In this document: positions 7,909 through 17,332 of the stretch, piece after piece
Layout: each line of letters opens with the position of its first letter
How positions within the stretch are numbered: the stretch's first letter is position 1
Source of the DNA: Turneriella sp.
GTDB lineage: Bacteria > Spirochaetota > Leptospiria > Turneriellales > Turneriellaceae
Length of the DNA: 64,000 bases
Direction of reading: 5' to 3'
Assembly (NCBI GenBank): GCA_019186965.1
Contig: JABARV010000015.1
Span: 62,001-126,000, forward strand
Made by a program: the position numbers and the translations under genes
Notes under the pieces: model-generated
The model's database searches: none
Told to the model about the DNA's origin: nothing
The model's input: the letters and a program-made list of their open reading frames with translations, nothing else

Positions 7909-8778
7909 TTATTCTTCTTTTGTTGCAAAATAGGCTGCGCGGTAAAGGGGGGGATATCCTTCGGTACTTGAACCATCTTCGTTTAAAAAATTAGCAAGAG
8001 AGGGTTGGGGAGAGAATATAGTGCTGCGTTGTTCAGCAGTTTCCATTTTTACTAAATGCTGCTGGTGAATTTTTTTAAAACCCACGCTTGCTAACTGCAT
8101 AGAAAGCATTGTAGGTGATGGAATTGCGTAGACACCACCAATTCCTGCGTATTTGCCGCGTGGAAAGATTTCAAGGTTTGCCTGTGTGTTTACGACGACT
8201 CCTTCGCAGACAAAAAGCCCGCCTGCTTTAAGAGAATTTTTGCATGCGTGAAAAATTTCCAGTGGATTGGGTGCATGGTAGTTAAGTCCCATAAGAAAAA
8301 TAACATCAAATGTTTGCGGGTAGCGGTAAAGAGCCTCCCATCCCTCACAGGTAAATTCAATGGGAAGTTTGGGTGCATGCGAGCGTACAAGTTCGTATTG
8401 CAGCATATATTTAAAAGTGGGATCAAAACCGTGGACTTTTTTTGCTCCTTCGTGCGCAATAGGGAAGAGGTAATATCCGTTGTTGCAGCCGACATCGGCA
8501 ACAAGTTTTCCTTGGAACGGTGGAAGATCTTTTTTGAGGCGATTCCATTTTTTATCGCTACGCCATTCAGCGTCGATATAGAGATCCTCCAGTTGAAAAG
8601 GTCCTTTGCGCCATGGAATAAGTTCGCGTGCAAGCATTTCTGTTTTTTCACGCGATGCGGCGTCGCTGTAAGTTCCTTTAAAAATGGGGATACCGCTATG
8701 GATTTCCATAGCTGTGGAAGAAAAATGAATTTTTTTTATTTCGCTTTGTAAAGATAGCAGGTGCTCGTTAACTTTCAC
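7909..8778 (-). CDS. cmoB: tRNA U34 carboxymethyltransferase
   Basis: Transfers the carboxymethyl group of carboxy-S-adenosyl-methionine to 5-hydroxyuridine at tRNA position 34, giving cmo5U, which widens wobble decoding. PWRKGPF (residues 55-61) and DAEWRSD (69-75), diagnostic of CmoB, precede the SAM-type motif DVGCNNGYY (95-103), then GLNYHAPNP. At 289 aa it is shorter than the 323-aa E. coli protein, mostly at the N terminus. GTG start overlaps the cmoA stop as GTGA, so translation is coupled with its metabolite-supplying partner. Confidence 0.95.
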   Translation of the reverse strand: MKVNEHLLSLQSEIKKIHFSSTAMEIHSGIPIFKGTYSDAASREKTEMLARELIPWRKGPFQLEDLYIDAEWRSDKKWNRLKKDLPPFQGKLVADVGCNNGYYLFPIAHEGAKKVHGFDPTFKYMLQYELVRSHAPKLPIEFTCEGWEALYRYPQTFDVIFLMGLNYHAPNPLEIFHACKNSLKAGGLFVCEGVVVNTQANLEIFPRGKYAGIGGVYAIPSPTMLSMQLASVGFKKIHQQHLVKMETAEQRSTIFSPQPSLANFLNEDGSSTEGYPPLYRAAYFATKEE

Positions 8779-9503
8779 TGCTTTATTGCTAAAATGGAAA
8801 CAAAATTAAAACACTTAAAAAAAATTGAAACAGGATTAAATCCAGCTATTTTAAGCATTTCGGTGTTTTCGCTTACCCGAAACGGGATAAGCACGTTTTC
8901 TAATGCGTCTCGCTTTTCAGCAATTTCAAGTTTTGAATAGCCGTTTCTTTCTTTGAGAGCGTGGTACCTATCGGCGTAAAGGCGCGATATATCGGAGGAG
9001 TCTTCGAGGCATTTTTCTGAAAGGATAAAACACCCGCCCGAGGTAAGATCCGAAAAAATTTGGGTTAATAGTGCTTGCCGTACCAATGGACGCAAAAACT
9101 GCAAAGTATAGCTTGCGACAACGACAGAAGCATTTTCAAAGTTTGCCTGTGCAATATCACGTTCTTCAAATAAAATTTTATTTTTTCCATATTGGGGTGT
9201 GCTAAATTCCTCTTTAGCGCGGCGAAGCATTTCTTTCGAGGTATCCATACCTATATAGTTAAAAGGTTCGTTCTTAAATTCAGCAAGAAGCGCCTTTGGA
9301 AGTGCGCCGGTAGAGGAACCTAAGTCGTATATAACAGTGCCGGGTTTAAAAAACTCGTGTGTAAGCTCGGCAGTAATTTGGAGGACTTCACGGTAAAATG
9401 GCACAGAGCGCGAAACCATGTCGTCGAAGACATCTACAACCTGTGCGTTAAACTCGAAAGGTATTTTTCCTGAGCCTGGGTTATCAAAAATTTTATCTTT
9501 CAT
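8775..9503 (-). CDS. cmoA: Carboxy-S-adenosyl-L-methionine synthase
   Basis: Makes carboxy-SAM from SAM and prephenate for CmoB. The 242-aa Rossmann methyltransferase fold shows the CmoA opening FDDMVSRSVPFYREV, then YDLGSSTGALP (residues 59-69), YIGMDTSKEML and the ASYTLQFL region. It overlaps cmoB by 4 bp and follows the SpoIIE-type phosphatase by 4 bp at the downstream end of the long minus-strand cluster. Confidence 0.95.
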   Translation of the reverse strand: MKDKIFDNPGSGKIPFEFNAQVVDVFDDMVSRSVPFYREVLQITAELTHEFFKPGTVIYDLGSSTGALPKALLAEFKNEPFNYIGMDTSKEMLRRAKEEFSTPQYGKNKILFEERDIAQANFENASVVVASYTLQFLRPLVRQALLTQIFSDLTSGGCFILSEKCLEDSSDISRLYADRYHALKERNGYSKLEIAEKRDALENVLIPFRVSENTEMLKIAGFNPVSIFFKCFNFVSILAIKQ

Positions 9504-9507
9504 GTTT

Positions 9508-11166
9508 TTACAAAACTTTCATGACAACCATGGTCATGTCGTCGTGCTGTTCTGCGCCAGAGGCAAAATTATCCAAATCACGAACCAAATTTTCAATAAT
9601 TTCTTTTGGGTTTTTATCTGCGTATTCGATAATTTTTTCGCGTAGACGCTTTAATCCGAATTCTTCTTTTGCTTGATTCCAACACTCGGTAATTCCATCA
9701 GTATATAGAAGTACGATATCCCCCTGCTCGAGAGTCAATTTTGCCAAATGGTATACATTTTCTTCTTCGATTCCCATGGGCAATCCTTCGAGTTTTGTCG
9801 AAGTACACACCTTTTTGGCCGCACGGTACACAAAAATTGGACCATGCCCTCCGTTTGTAAATTCAATTGTGCGCGAAACAGGATCAAAAATATAAAAAAG
9901 AATGGTGGCAAATTTATCGATATGCGCTTCTGCGCACATAACGCGGTTGATTGTGCGTAAAATAGTATCTCCGCGTATGGTGTTAAATAGTTTAAGATAG
10001 GTTGATACAACCGTTTTAATAAGCACCATTACGAGCGAGGCAGAAATTGATTTTCCGCTCACGTCGGATATAAGTACAGCAACGCGTCCATCCGACATAA
10101 GTTGAAAATCGTAATAGTCGCCGCCAACACCTTTTGCAGCGCGTGTAAATCCTTTGATTTGGTATTCTGGTTTTTTTAAAAAACGCGAAGGGTTCATTCC
10201 CTCTTGAATTTCTTGCGCTTGGCGTACTTGGTCGCTAAAAATTGCTTGCTCTTTTGCTTCTGCGCTTGCTTTTTTAAGGCTTGCTGTCATTTGGTTAAAT
10301 TGGAGGGCGAGCTCTCCCAATTCATCTGTACCTAAAGAAGGAAGCGTTACGTCGAAATTTCCATTACGGACTTCGTCTGCGCCGTGCGAAAGCACCTTTA
10401 CAGGTTTTACAATAAATCGCGAAAGAAAATATGCCGCAAGAAGCGCAGCGAGAAAAAAAAACGCTCCCACAATAGTAAGTTCTATGGTGCTTTCGCGAAT
10501 AGAACGGTTAATGTATTCGTCGGTAACAGCAACTTGCGCTACAGCTAAAAGCGGTGGATTTTCTTTTATAAAAGGATGGAACACCGCCTTATGAAAATAT
10601 TGAATTTTTACTTTACTATCTTTGAGAAAAGGTTTTTCAACAATGCGTAAAAATTCGGGGGTTGTAGCCACAGAGGAATTTTGTACTTCCTTCTTGCCGG
10701 ATGGTTTTTTCTTTTCAGTATTCCTTTCTGCCTTTTTAGTTTCAGTATTTTTGTTTTGGCGATTTTTTCCGTCGTAGCTGGGGTGTAGTGGAATAATATT
10801 GTTCCATTCGGCACGTACAGTCTCAAGCGCGTCGTTTTCGATATCCTTTTGTTTGTCTCCAAGTTTTTTTCCAATGCGGCTTATAAGTGCAGTTTTTTTT
10901 GCAGGAGTATAAACCGCTCCAATTGCAAACCCGGGAAGTCCCTGCGCATTTTGTAGCGAATCTGCAAGCGCTAAATCGTCACGGTCTAAAATTGCGCGCG
11001 ATGCAATAAACGCAAGCGATGCTAATTCTTTGCGTGCAGTTGCAGATGCAGTATCGGTCAGCACATTTTTTTTCTCGCGGGCAATGTAGAACGCAAGAGA
11101 AAAAATTACGATAGAGATAAGCGCGACGATTAGCGCGGTTAGCTTAAATTGGAGTCCAATACGCAC
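9508..11166 (-). CDS. Membrane-bound HAMP-PP2C (SpoIIE/RsbU-type) serine phosphatase
   Basis: A 552-aa sensor phosphatase. Membrane segments lie at about residues 9-27 and 226-248, bracketing a periplasmic region that contains a lysine/asparagine-rich low-complexity patch (about 133-160). A HAMP linker (about 247-300) and a SpoIIE-type PP2C domain follow, with GVGGDYYDF (346-354), DVSGKS (368-373) and YTDGITE (488-494) providing the metal-binding aspartates. Such enzymes dephosphorylate STAS anti-anti-sigma factors; two STAS proteins are encoded in the window (6752-7081 and 24495-24854), either of which could be the substrate. That pairing is inference. Confidence 0.92.
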   Translation of the reverse strand: MRIGLQFKLTALIVALISIVIFSLAFYIAREKKNVLTDTASATARKELASLAFIASRAILDRDDLALADSLQNAQGLPGFAIGAVYTPAKKTALISRIGKKLGDKQKDIENDALETVRAEWNNIIPLHPSYDGKNRQNKNTETKKAERNTEKKKPSGKKEVQNSSVATTPEFLRIVEKPFLKDSKVKIQYFHKAVFHPFIKENPPLLAVAQVAVTDEYINRSIRESTIELTIVGAFFFLAALLAAYFLSRFIVKPVKVLSHGADEVRNGNFDVTLPSLGTDELGELALQFNQMTASLKKASAEAKEQAIFSDQVRQAQEIQEGMNPSRFLKKPEYQIKGFTRAAKGVGGDYYDFQLMSDGRVAVLISDVSGKSISASLVMVLIKTVVSTYLKLFNTIRGDTILRTINRVMCAEAHIDKFATILFYIFDPVSRTIEFTNGGHGPIFVYRAAKKVCTSTKLEGLPMGIEEENVYHLAKLTLEQGDIVLLYTDGITECWNQAKEEFGLKRLREKIIEYADKNPKEIIENLVRDLDNFASGAEQHDDMTMVVMKVL

Positions 11167-11220
11167 GTGTGTACAAACTCTAAATTCTCTTTCGCTTGGC
11201 GAGTTTCTTTGGGTTTCACC

Positions 11221-12135
11221 CTAAACATTAACGCTAAAAAAAATTAGCCAGTCTTCCTTTTCACGGGTGCTAAAAGCAGAGTCGGTAATATTCTTGAGGA
11301 ATTTGCCAAATGCGTTACCTTCTGTACAGGGAATTCCCGAAAGAGCCCAAACGCGTGAAGAAGCAAGCTGAGTTTTTAAAAAAGTAGCGTTAGCTTCAAA
11401 AATATTGGGCAAGATGTTTGCGACAAAAACTGTATTTGAAGGGTCTGGTTTAATAGAAGCAAGGCTTGAAAAGTCGCCTACGGAAAATTTAGCATTAAAC
11501 ATTTTATTATGCTTTTCTTGGTTGAGCTTTAAGTTAGTGTTTGCGGACTCTACTGCGAGAGTTTCAACATCAAATCCAATAACTTTTTGCGCTCCCCATA
11601 AAAGTGCGCAAATTGCGAGTATTCCAGAACCTGTGCCCATATCGATTATGGTATCTGTTGTGCGTACCGTTTCTTCTAAAAACTCGACCATAAGCTGTGT
11701 CGTGGAATGTTTTCCTGTTCCGAATGCTAAGCCCGGTACAAGGTATAATTTTTTTGAGCCTTTGGGGATTTCGGCATTTTCTGCGTCCCAAGGTGGCACA
11801 AGCGCAGTTTTTAGAGTTAAAGAAAATGCCTTGAAAGTCTTTTCAAATTCTTTAAGGTAGTCTCTATATTCAACTTTAGTAATTTGGAACGGTGTATCGG
11901 GCAGGTGGAGTGTTGCAAGCGCCATTGGGATAAACGCATGCACGGGAAAAGACTTCTCGAAGAAAAAAAATAGGTGTGTATAATCTTCGGTTAAATTATG
12001 CGTTTTTCCTTCTGCGTAGAGTAACTCGTACGAACTTAAAGCACCTGCCTTTAAGAAAAAATTTTCTACAGGTTGGGTGCTTTCTTTAGGTAAGTGGAGA
12101 GACACTTCCCAAAAAACAGTATCAAGGTAATTCAT
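11221..12135 (-). CDS. prmA: Ribosomal protein L11 methyltransferase
   Basis: SAM-dependent enzyme that trimethylates L11. The N-terminal substrate-recognition domain is followed by PGLAFGTGKH (residues 134-143), the PrmA hallmark, and the SAM motif DMGTGSGIL (165-173); NILPNIF corresponds to the catalytic-site NI(L/V)xxxL segment. The 304-aa length is typical. ATG overlaps the hemB stop as ATGA (4 bp). Confidence 0.92.
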   Translation of the reverse strand: MNYLDTVFWEVSLHLPKESTQPVENFFLKAGALSSYELLYAEGKTHNLTEDYTHLFFFFEKSFPVHAFIPMALATLHLPDTPFQITKVEYRDYLKEFEKTFKAFSLTLKTALVPPWDAENAEIPKGSKKLYLVPGLAFGTGKHSTTQLMVEFLEETVRTTDTIIDMGTGSGILAICALLWGAQKVIGFDVETLAVESANTNLKLNQEKHNKMFNAKFSVGDFSSLASIKPDPSNTVFVANILPNIFEANATFLKTQLASSRVWALSGIPCTEGNAFGKFLKNITDSAFSTREKEDWLIFFSVNV

Positions 12136-13127
12136 TTTTGCATGGCCAATGCAAATTCGTGGGCAAAGTAGGTGATTACAGCATCGGCGCCAGCGCGAAA
12201 AAAAGAAAGCAGCATTTCATCGCGTACGCGCTGGGCGTCTATCCATCCTTTTTCTCCAGCAGCTTTTACCATCGCGTATTCGCCGCTTACGTTATAGCAA
12301 ACAATGGGAAGCGTAGTTGCTATTTTAAGCCGGTAAATTACATCAAGATAAGAAAGTGCAGGCTTAACCATAAGGTAATCAGCGCCTTCTGTTGAGTCAA
12401 GCCGTGCTTCGCGCAATGCCTCGCGTGCATTTGCGGGATTCATTTGGTAGGTTTTTTTATCGCCAAATTTCGGCGCAGAGTGGAGGGCGTCGCGGAAAGG
12501 GCCGTAAAATGCACTTGCGTATTTTGCCGTGTACGCCATTATTCCTACATGAGAAAAATTGTGCGCATCGAGAGCATGCCGAATATGCGCGACTCGGCCA
12601 TCCATCATATCCGAAGGGCCAACGATGTCGATACCAGCCTCGCTTTGGGCAACGCTCATCTTGGCTAAAACTTCAAGAGTTGCGTCGTTGAGTATTTCTC
12701 CATTTCTAACGATTCCATCGTGGCCGTCGACTGAGTAGGGGTCAAGAGCGGCATCGGAGATAAGAAGAGCTTCAGGAAATTTTTTTTTAAGGGAAGAGAT
12801 AATTTTTAAATAGAAATTTTTTTCTGAGTACGAATAGCTTCCAGAAGTATCTTTTAAGAAATCGGGAATAATAGGGAAAAGGATAAAACTCTTGATACCC
12901 AATTTAAGAGATTTTTCTACATGCCTATGCGCATTATCTTCGCTTAGCCTAAAAATTCCCGGCATTGAAGAAACTTCTTCTATTTTTTTTTCACCGTCTA
13001 AAAGAAAAAGGGGTTCAATAAGTTTATCGACACGAATTTGGTTTTCTTCGACAAGGGCGCGTATTCTAGGGTTTGCACGGTTACGGCGCGGGCGTTCGGT
13101 AAGGTATGGCTTTCTTGTATCGGGCAT
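12132..13127 (-). CDS. hemB: Delta-aminolevulinic acid dehydratase (porphobilinogen synthase), non-zinc active-site type
   Basis: Condenses two 5-aminolevulinates to porphobilinogen in haem synthesis. The Schiff-base lysines are Lys202 (TAKYASAFYGPFRDA) and Lys255 (LMVKPAL). The catalytic metal-site segment reads SDAALDPYSVDGHDG (residues 124-138): the three cysteines of the zinc enzymes are replaced by Ala127, Asp129 and Asp137, the pattern of the Mg2+/K+-dependent class. At 331 aa it has the usual length. It abuts the M23 peptidase gene and overlaps prmA by 4 bp. Confidence 0.95.
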   Translation of the reverse strand: MPDTRKPYLTERPRRNRANPRIRALVEENQIRVDKLIEPLFLLDGEKKIEEVSSMPGIFRLSEDNAHRHVEKSLKLGIKSFILFPIIPDFLKDTSGSYSYSEKNFYLKIISSLKKKFPEALLISDAALDPYSVDGHDGIVRNGEILNDATLEVLAKMSVAQSEAGIDIVGPSDMMDGRVAHIRHALDAHNFSHVGIMAYTAKYASAFYGPFRDALHSAPKFGDKKTYQMNPANAREALREARLDSTEGADYLMVKPALSYLDVIYRLKIATTLPIVCYNVSGEYAMVKAAGEKGWIDAQRVRDEMLLSFFRAGADAVITYFAHEFALAMQK

Positions 13128-13985
13128 TTAGTTTACCGCTTGCTTAAAGCGTGTGAGTGCGCCGTGGCTTGCAGTGTCTGTTTCAAATTCTTGCGATTGG
13201 CGAAGGTGCTCATCAAAAGGTAGAACAAAAAAGTGTTCTGGATCTAAAATTATTCCTTGTTGGGTACGCATTTCAAAGTGTAGGTGTGGACCTGTCGAAC
13301 GGCCTGTGTTTCCAGAAGACGCGACAATTTGGCCCCGCGTAATTTTATCCCCGGGTTTTACATACGAATCGGTTAGGTGTGCGTACCAAGCGTACGTACC
13401 ATCGTTGTTTTCGACAAAAACGCAGTGGCCGTATGGACCTTGATCGCCCACGAGCATTACTGTACCATCTGTAGCCGCAACGACGATTGAGCCACGCGCA
13501 GCTGCAACGTCAATTCCGCCGTGGGTTCGTCCCCACCTGCTGCCCACGCGGCTTGTGATGCGAATTCCCATAACCGGCCAAATATACTGCCCTTTTTTTA
13601 CAGTAATCTTTTGGCGATAAATTCCGTCTTTTCGCAACTTTTCTACATATTCTGTAGTGAAGGGTACAAAGTAGAGAGTGTCGCGCTTGAGTGTTTTTTG
13701 TGTCGTGCTGAGTTCGTTAACACGGCGAAAAAGTTCTTCGTCGCACATTGCCTCTTTGCATGTTTTTTTGACCGAAGAGTTGCTCCCTGTGCGGGTCCAT
13801 ATTCCTGCGTAGCTTTGGTAGGTTTGGATTAGCCTATTATCGATTTCTACTTCACTTTCTTGCAACAACTCTTCTGTACGCTCGGCCATCGTTTGCCAGC
13901 TTGAGCGAGCGCCTAAATCTGCATGTAGAAGATTTGCAGTGTGCAAAAAAGAAGATAGGATCAGAAAAAAGTTAAACCGTTTCAT
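13128..13985 (-). CDS. Exported M23 (LytM-like) peptidoglycan peptidase
   Basis: A 285-aa exported protein with a signal peptide (MKRFNFFLILSSFLHT and on to about residue 22), a variable N-terminal region with two cysteines (about 75-81) and a C-terminal M23 domain. The zinc ligands are all present: His155 and Asp159 in HGGID, and His236 in HLHFE; YAHL with His203 is also conserved. It is thus expected to be an active endopeptidase cutting peptidoglycan cross-bridges rather than a dead EnvC/NlpD-type activator. Its place in the ftsQAZ run suggests a role in division or envelope growth. Confidence 0.92.
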   Translation of the reverse strand: MKRFNFFLILSSFLHTANLLHADLGARSSWQTMAERTEELLQESEVEIDNRLIQTYQSYAGIWTRTGSNSSVKKTCKEAMCDEELFRRVNELSTTQKTLKRDTLYFVPFTTEYVEKLRKDGIYRQKITVKKGQYIWPVMGIRITSRVGSRWGRTHGGIDVAAARGSIVVAATDGTVMLVGDQGPYGHCVFVENNDGTYAWYAHLTDSYVKPGDKITRGQIVASSGNTGRSTGPHLHFEMRTQQGIILDPEHFFVLPFDEHLRQSQEFETDTASHGALTRFKQAVN

Positions 13986-15379
13986 GGATTGTCAAATGCA
14001 TTGGGAGTAGGCGCTAATAGGGGGACAAGTTCTTTATAGGTGAGCTTTTTGCCCTTTTTCACAAGACCTTCTTCTGCAAAATAATCGAAAATAAATTGCC
14101 TGTTGAAGGTCATAAGGTACGCGGATGCAATAGATTCCCAAGGGTTGTTGGGAATATCTTCGCCGCTACTTAGAGAGTCTATAGTGCGATCGAGTTCCTG
14201 TGACAATTGTTCGATTTTAGATGCATCTTTCTCAAAGCGGCTAATTTCGTTATGGACATACGTTTTAAATATTTGCATGTATGTATCGGTTGTTTTTGCC
14301 CTCTTTTGGTAGCTTTTCTCTGCGTCGCGCAAAAGCTGGCGTAAAAGTAAAGTTGGATGTTCTCGTTCGCCCAAAAATTTTTTGATGCCAGCAATTTGTT
14401 CTTCGGTTAATTCGCTTCGGTTTACCTTTTTGTCGGCTAAAAAATTATCTAATTCGGAGTCTATAAAACTTTCCGAAAGAAAAAATTCCGAAATTTTCTG
14501 TAACGCTTTTAGTGCATCGTCGGTTTGTGAACGCACGACAGCGATATTAAATTGCTTTGTTAAATCGTCTTTTATTTTGTTTCTAAATTCTTGAACAGTT
14601 TTTAGTCCTTTAAAGTTTTCTGTTACGAATGCATCGGTAAGTTCAGGTAGTTTAGGCTTAGATATTTTTTTAATGGTAGCGATAATTTCGTAATTACGGT
14701 TTTTTGAATTACTATCCTGTGGAATTTCCTTTTTAAGTTTAAATTCCTCACCTACTTTACCCTTGGCGCTTGCTATTTTATCTTCTAATTCTTTGCTTAG
14801 TTCTCCACTTCCAAGCCTAAATGCGAAGTCTTTGTTCACCTCTCCCGAAGGGGCATCGTCTACCCAAATTTCAAAATCGACGGTTACTAAATCGGCCTCT
14901 TCGGCAAATGTATTTTCTACTTCTTCGTATGTCGCAAAACGCAAAAGTTTATTTTTAATCTCTGCGTCTATATCGGTTTCTGTTATTTCTGGAATATGCT
15001 GCGTTAGCTGTATGCCTTTAAGTTTACCAATTTTCACATAAGGATACAAATCTAAGAGTACCGAGAAAAGCATTTTATCCCCTTTCTCGTCAACATCTGT
15101 AATGCGAACAAGCCTATAAATGCGTTCCTCTACTTTTTTTTGTACGTCGTCTAAGTGGGTATCAACGAGAGCAAAAAGTTTTTCAATATTAAGATCTGCT
15201 GCGTATTTTTGGCGTACAAGGTGTGCAGGTGCTTTTCCTTTGCGAAAACCTTTGATGTCTGCTTTAGCTGTTACTTTTTTGAGCGCTGCTTCTTCTGCAG
15301 GTTTAATTTCGTCTGCATTTACTGAAATATCGGCTTTTATACGCGTGTTACTTTCGCGGGTTACAGATATAGACGGCAT
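13982..15379 (-). CDS. tig: Trigger factor
   Basis: Ribosome-associated chaperone with peptidyl-prolyl isomerase fold. The ribosome-docking motif GFRKGKAP is at residues 44-51. A FKBP-like middle domain (about 160-245, VTVDFEIWVDDAPSGE ... LGSGELSKELEDKI) is recognisable but divergent, and a long helical C-terminal chaperone domain follows. At 465 aa it is slightly longer than E. coli Tig (432). It is not next to clpP-clpX as in many bacteria but sits between comEC and the M23 gene, overlapping the latter by 4 bp. Confidence 0.9.
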   Translation of the reverse strand: MPSISVTRESNTRIKADISVNADEIKPAEEAALKKVTAKADIKGFRKGKAPAHLVRQKYAADLNIEKLFALVDTHLDDVQKKVEERIYRLVRITDVDEKGDKMLFSVLLDLYPYVKIGKLKGIQLTQHIPEITETDIDAEIKNKLLRFATYEEVENTFAEEADLVTVDFEIWVDDAPSGEVNKDFAFRLGSGELSKELEDKIASAKGKVGEEFKLKKEIPQDSNSKNRNYEIIATIKKISKPKLPELTDAFVTENFKGLKTVQEFRNKIKDDLTKQFNIAVVRSQTDDALKALQKISEFFLSESFIDSELDNFLADKKVNRSELTEEQIAGIKKFLGEREHPTLLLRQLLRDAEKSYQKRAKTTDTYMQIFKTYVHNEISRFEKDASKIEQLSQELDRTIDSLSSGEDIPNNPWESIASAYLMTFNRQFIFDYFAEEGLVKKGKKLTYKELVPLLAPTPNAFDNP

Positions 15380-15419
15380 TACGGCAAAAAAGGTGGTTTA
15401 GACACGGCGTCAGCCGATT

Positions 15420-17252
15420 TTATTGGCATGCGACGCTTTTATCGCTATACCAAGTAAAAAAATTACGCACTTCTACAGAGCCTTTAAACCCCAAAACACG
15501 AAAAAATGGTTCCCATCCACTTGCAGATATTTGGCTTTTTTTACTTTGCAGTAAGTAAATTTGTGTGCATCCAGAAAGTGCGTTGGATTTCCATTTTTCT
15601 GGTTGCATTCTTCCAGAAAAAATAGTGCAAGTACCGCCAATTTTAACTATTTCGTCGGGAAGCAATTTGTCCTTTTCCAGTGTTTTTCTTTTGTGGATAG
15701 GAAAGCAAGTTTTCACAAATTTTTCGCTTTTATTAAAAAGCGCAGCACCAGTTGTAATCAGCGTTTTTTCTTGGTACAGCCACACTTTGTTTGGGATTGC
15801 ATAAAAGGCGTGCGTGGGGTAGCTTACGATAAAATAGGGTAAAAATAAAACTGCGGAGAGAAAAAGGCTGATGGCTCCCGTTATCTTTTTAACGCTCCAA
15901 AGGCGTTGCCTCAATTTTGTAATGTAAAGTATTAAAAGAAACAAGGCAACGCATAAGAGGGATATTTTTTGCGTGGTTGGTTCTGCGAGGGGAAAATAAC
16001 TGCTGATGTATGCTTGGTGTAGGTGTGCAAATTTTAAATAAAGGTTATCGAGCAGAACAAGAATATATTTTGCGCTATCGAAAACAAGAAATAGAAGTCC
16101 AAAAAAAAGATAAATTCCAGAAAAAGGCACGAGAAGTAAATTGTAAAAAAGTGACAAAGGGTTTGCTTGCCCAAAAAGTAGATACCCCAAAACCAAAGCG
16201 GGTAGTCCAGCAGCGAGGGTAAGCGAGAAGTGTTCTACCAAAAGTTTTGTAAATTTTATGCGTTTGTCTAAACAAAAATAAAGAGGTTCATAAAAAATTA
16301 AAATAGCCGCGGTAATCCCAAAAGATAAAATAAAAGACATGGAGAATGTAGACAAAGGAAAAAGTATTTCAACGAGGAGCGCGGTTAAAAAAAGGAGCGT
16401 CCACGTGGGGATTTTTCTGTCGAAAAGAAACATAGCAAGAGAGGTAGTCATAAAAATCCATGCGCGTAAAAGCGGTACAGGAAAATCAAGTAAAAGGAGA
16501 AATGCTGTTGCCACTAAATAACCTAAAATACTCCCCAGCATTTTTTGCCCTATAAGGCGGAATGGAATATAAAGGAGTCCAAAAAGCAGGGCTATGTTGA
16601 GGCCAGACACGGCAAAAAGATGCATAAGTCCCATGCTACGGAATGCATCGAGTTCTTCTTCTTCCAAACCGTCGGTGTCTCCTAAAAGAAATGCGGCGGC
16701 GAGGGTCTTTTGTGTGGGAGAAATTTCTTGAAACCTGCGGTGTAAAAATTTTAGTATGCGTGTACGCAGCGAAGTTATAACTCCTGCTTCAATACTAAGT
16801 GTCTGTATTTTTTCTACGGTACACCATGCGGCTACACCCGAAAGGGATTCTAACGTACGAAAAGTCGACTTTCTTTCCGTACGTTTTTTGCACGTATATC
16901 CAATACGTGCGTGTTTTACTGGAAGATTCTTTTCGTTAAACCCTAAAAGGCGTAGTTTAATTTTGTCGTCGCGTTCTACGACAACCGACTTTCGCGACAC
17001 GCCCACGACATTCGCAGTGCCTTCCTCTAAATTTTCTTTTGGCCTTGCAAGGTAAGGTATACGTAACGAAAAAAGGTAAATGCCTAAAATACACCCTAGT
17101 GCTGCAATATAAAAAAGTGGACGGCCGATACGAAAAAAATCGAGGATGAAGAAAAAGAGCGCTATTAAGACGGTTAAAAAAGAAGCAATATAGTACCCTT
17201 TATAAAAAAGGACAGCGCTAACAAAGGAAAAGAAAAGATACGGCCAAAGCAT
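15420..17252 (-). CDS. comEC: ComEC/Rec2-type DNA uptake channel, short form
   Basis: Polytopic inner-membrane protein that in naturally competent bacteria passes single-stranded DNA into the cytoplasm. The DUF4131-like OB region lies in the N-terminal 170 residues; the competence domain includes LAAAFLLGDTDGL, MGLMHLFAVSGLNIALL and many membrane spans. The C terminus after the last span (about 130 residues) lacks the HxHxDH metallo-beta-lactamase motif, so the nuclease-like domain found in many ComEC proteins is missing. The frame extends to a TTG at 17288, but ATG at 17252 is preferred because a 9-bp perfect hairpin fills the space between and the sequence AAAGG directly precedes this ATG. 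Confidence 0.88.
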   Translation of the reverse strand: MLWPYLFFSFVSAVLFYKGYYIASFLTVLIALFFFILDFFRIGRPLFYIAALGCILGIYLFSLRIPYLARPKENLEEGTANVVGVSRKSVVVERDDKIKLRLLGFNEKNLPVKHARIGYTCKKRTERKSTFRTLESLSGVAAWCTVEKIQTLSIEAGVITSLRTRILKFLHRRFQEISPTQKTLAAAFLLGDTDGLEEEELDAFRSMGLMHLFAVSGLNIALLFGLLYIPFRLIGQKMLGSILGYLVATAFLLLLDFPVPLLRAWIFMTTSLAMFLFDRKIPTWTLLFLTALLVEILFPLSTFSMSFILSFGITAAILIFYEPLYFCLDKRIKFTKLLVEHFSLTLAAGLPALVLGYLLFGQANPLSLFYNLLLVPFSGIYLFFGLLFLVFDSAKYILVLLDNLYLKFAHLHQAYISSYFPLAEPTTQKISLLCVALFLLILYITKLRQRLWSVKKITGAISLFLSAVLFLPYFIVSYPTHAFYAIPNKVWLYQEKTLITTGAALFNKSEKFVKTCFPIHKRKTLEKDKLLPDEIVKIGGTCTIFSGRMQPEKWKSNALSGCTQIYLLQSKKSQISASGWEPFFRVLGFKGSVEVRNFFTWYSDKSVACQ

Positions 17253-17258
17253 CCTTTG

Positions 17259-17283
17259 CCCAGATGCGGTGTAAGCATCTGGG
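17259..17283 (-). promoter_or_regulatory. Perfect hairpin abutting the comEC start
   Basis: On the minus strand CCCAGATGC (283-275 end) pairs perfectly with GCATCTGGG across a 7-nt loop. The stem ends six bases before the ATG chosen for comEC and borders its AAAGG box. It has no T-run, so it is more likely a translation-control or processing element than a terminator between ftsZ and comEC. Confidence 0.5.
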
Positions 17284-17332
17284 TGCAAACCCTGAAATTT
17301 TGTGAATACCCGTTAGGGACGTGGGCGTCCTG

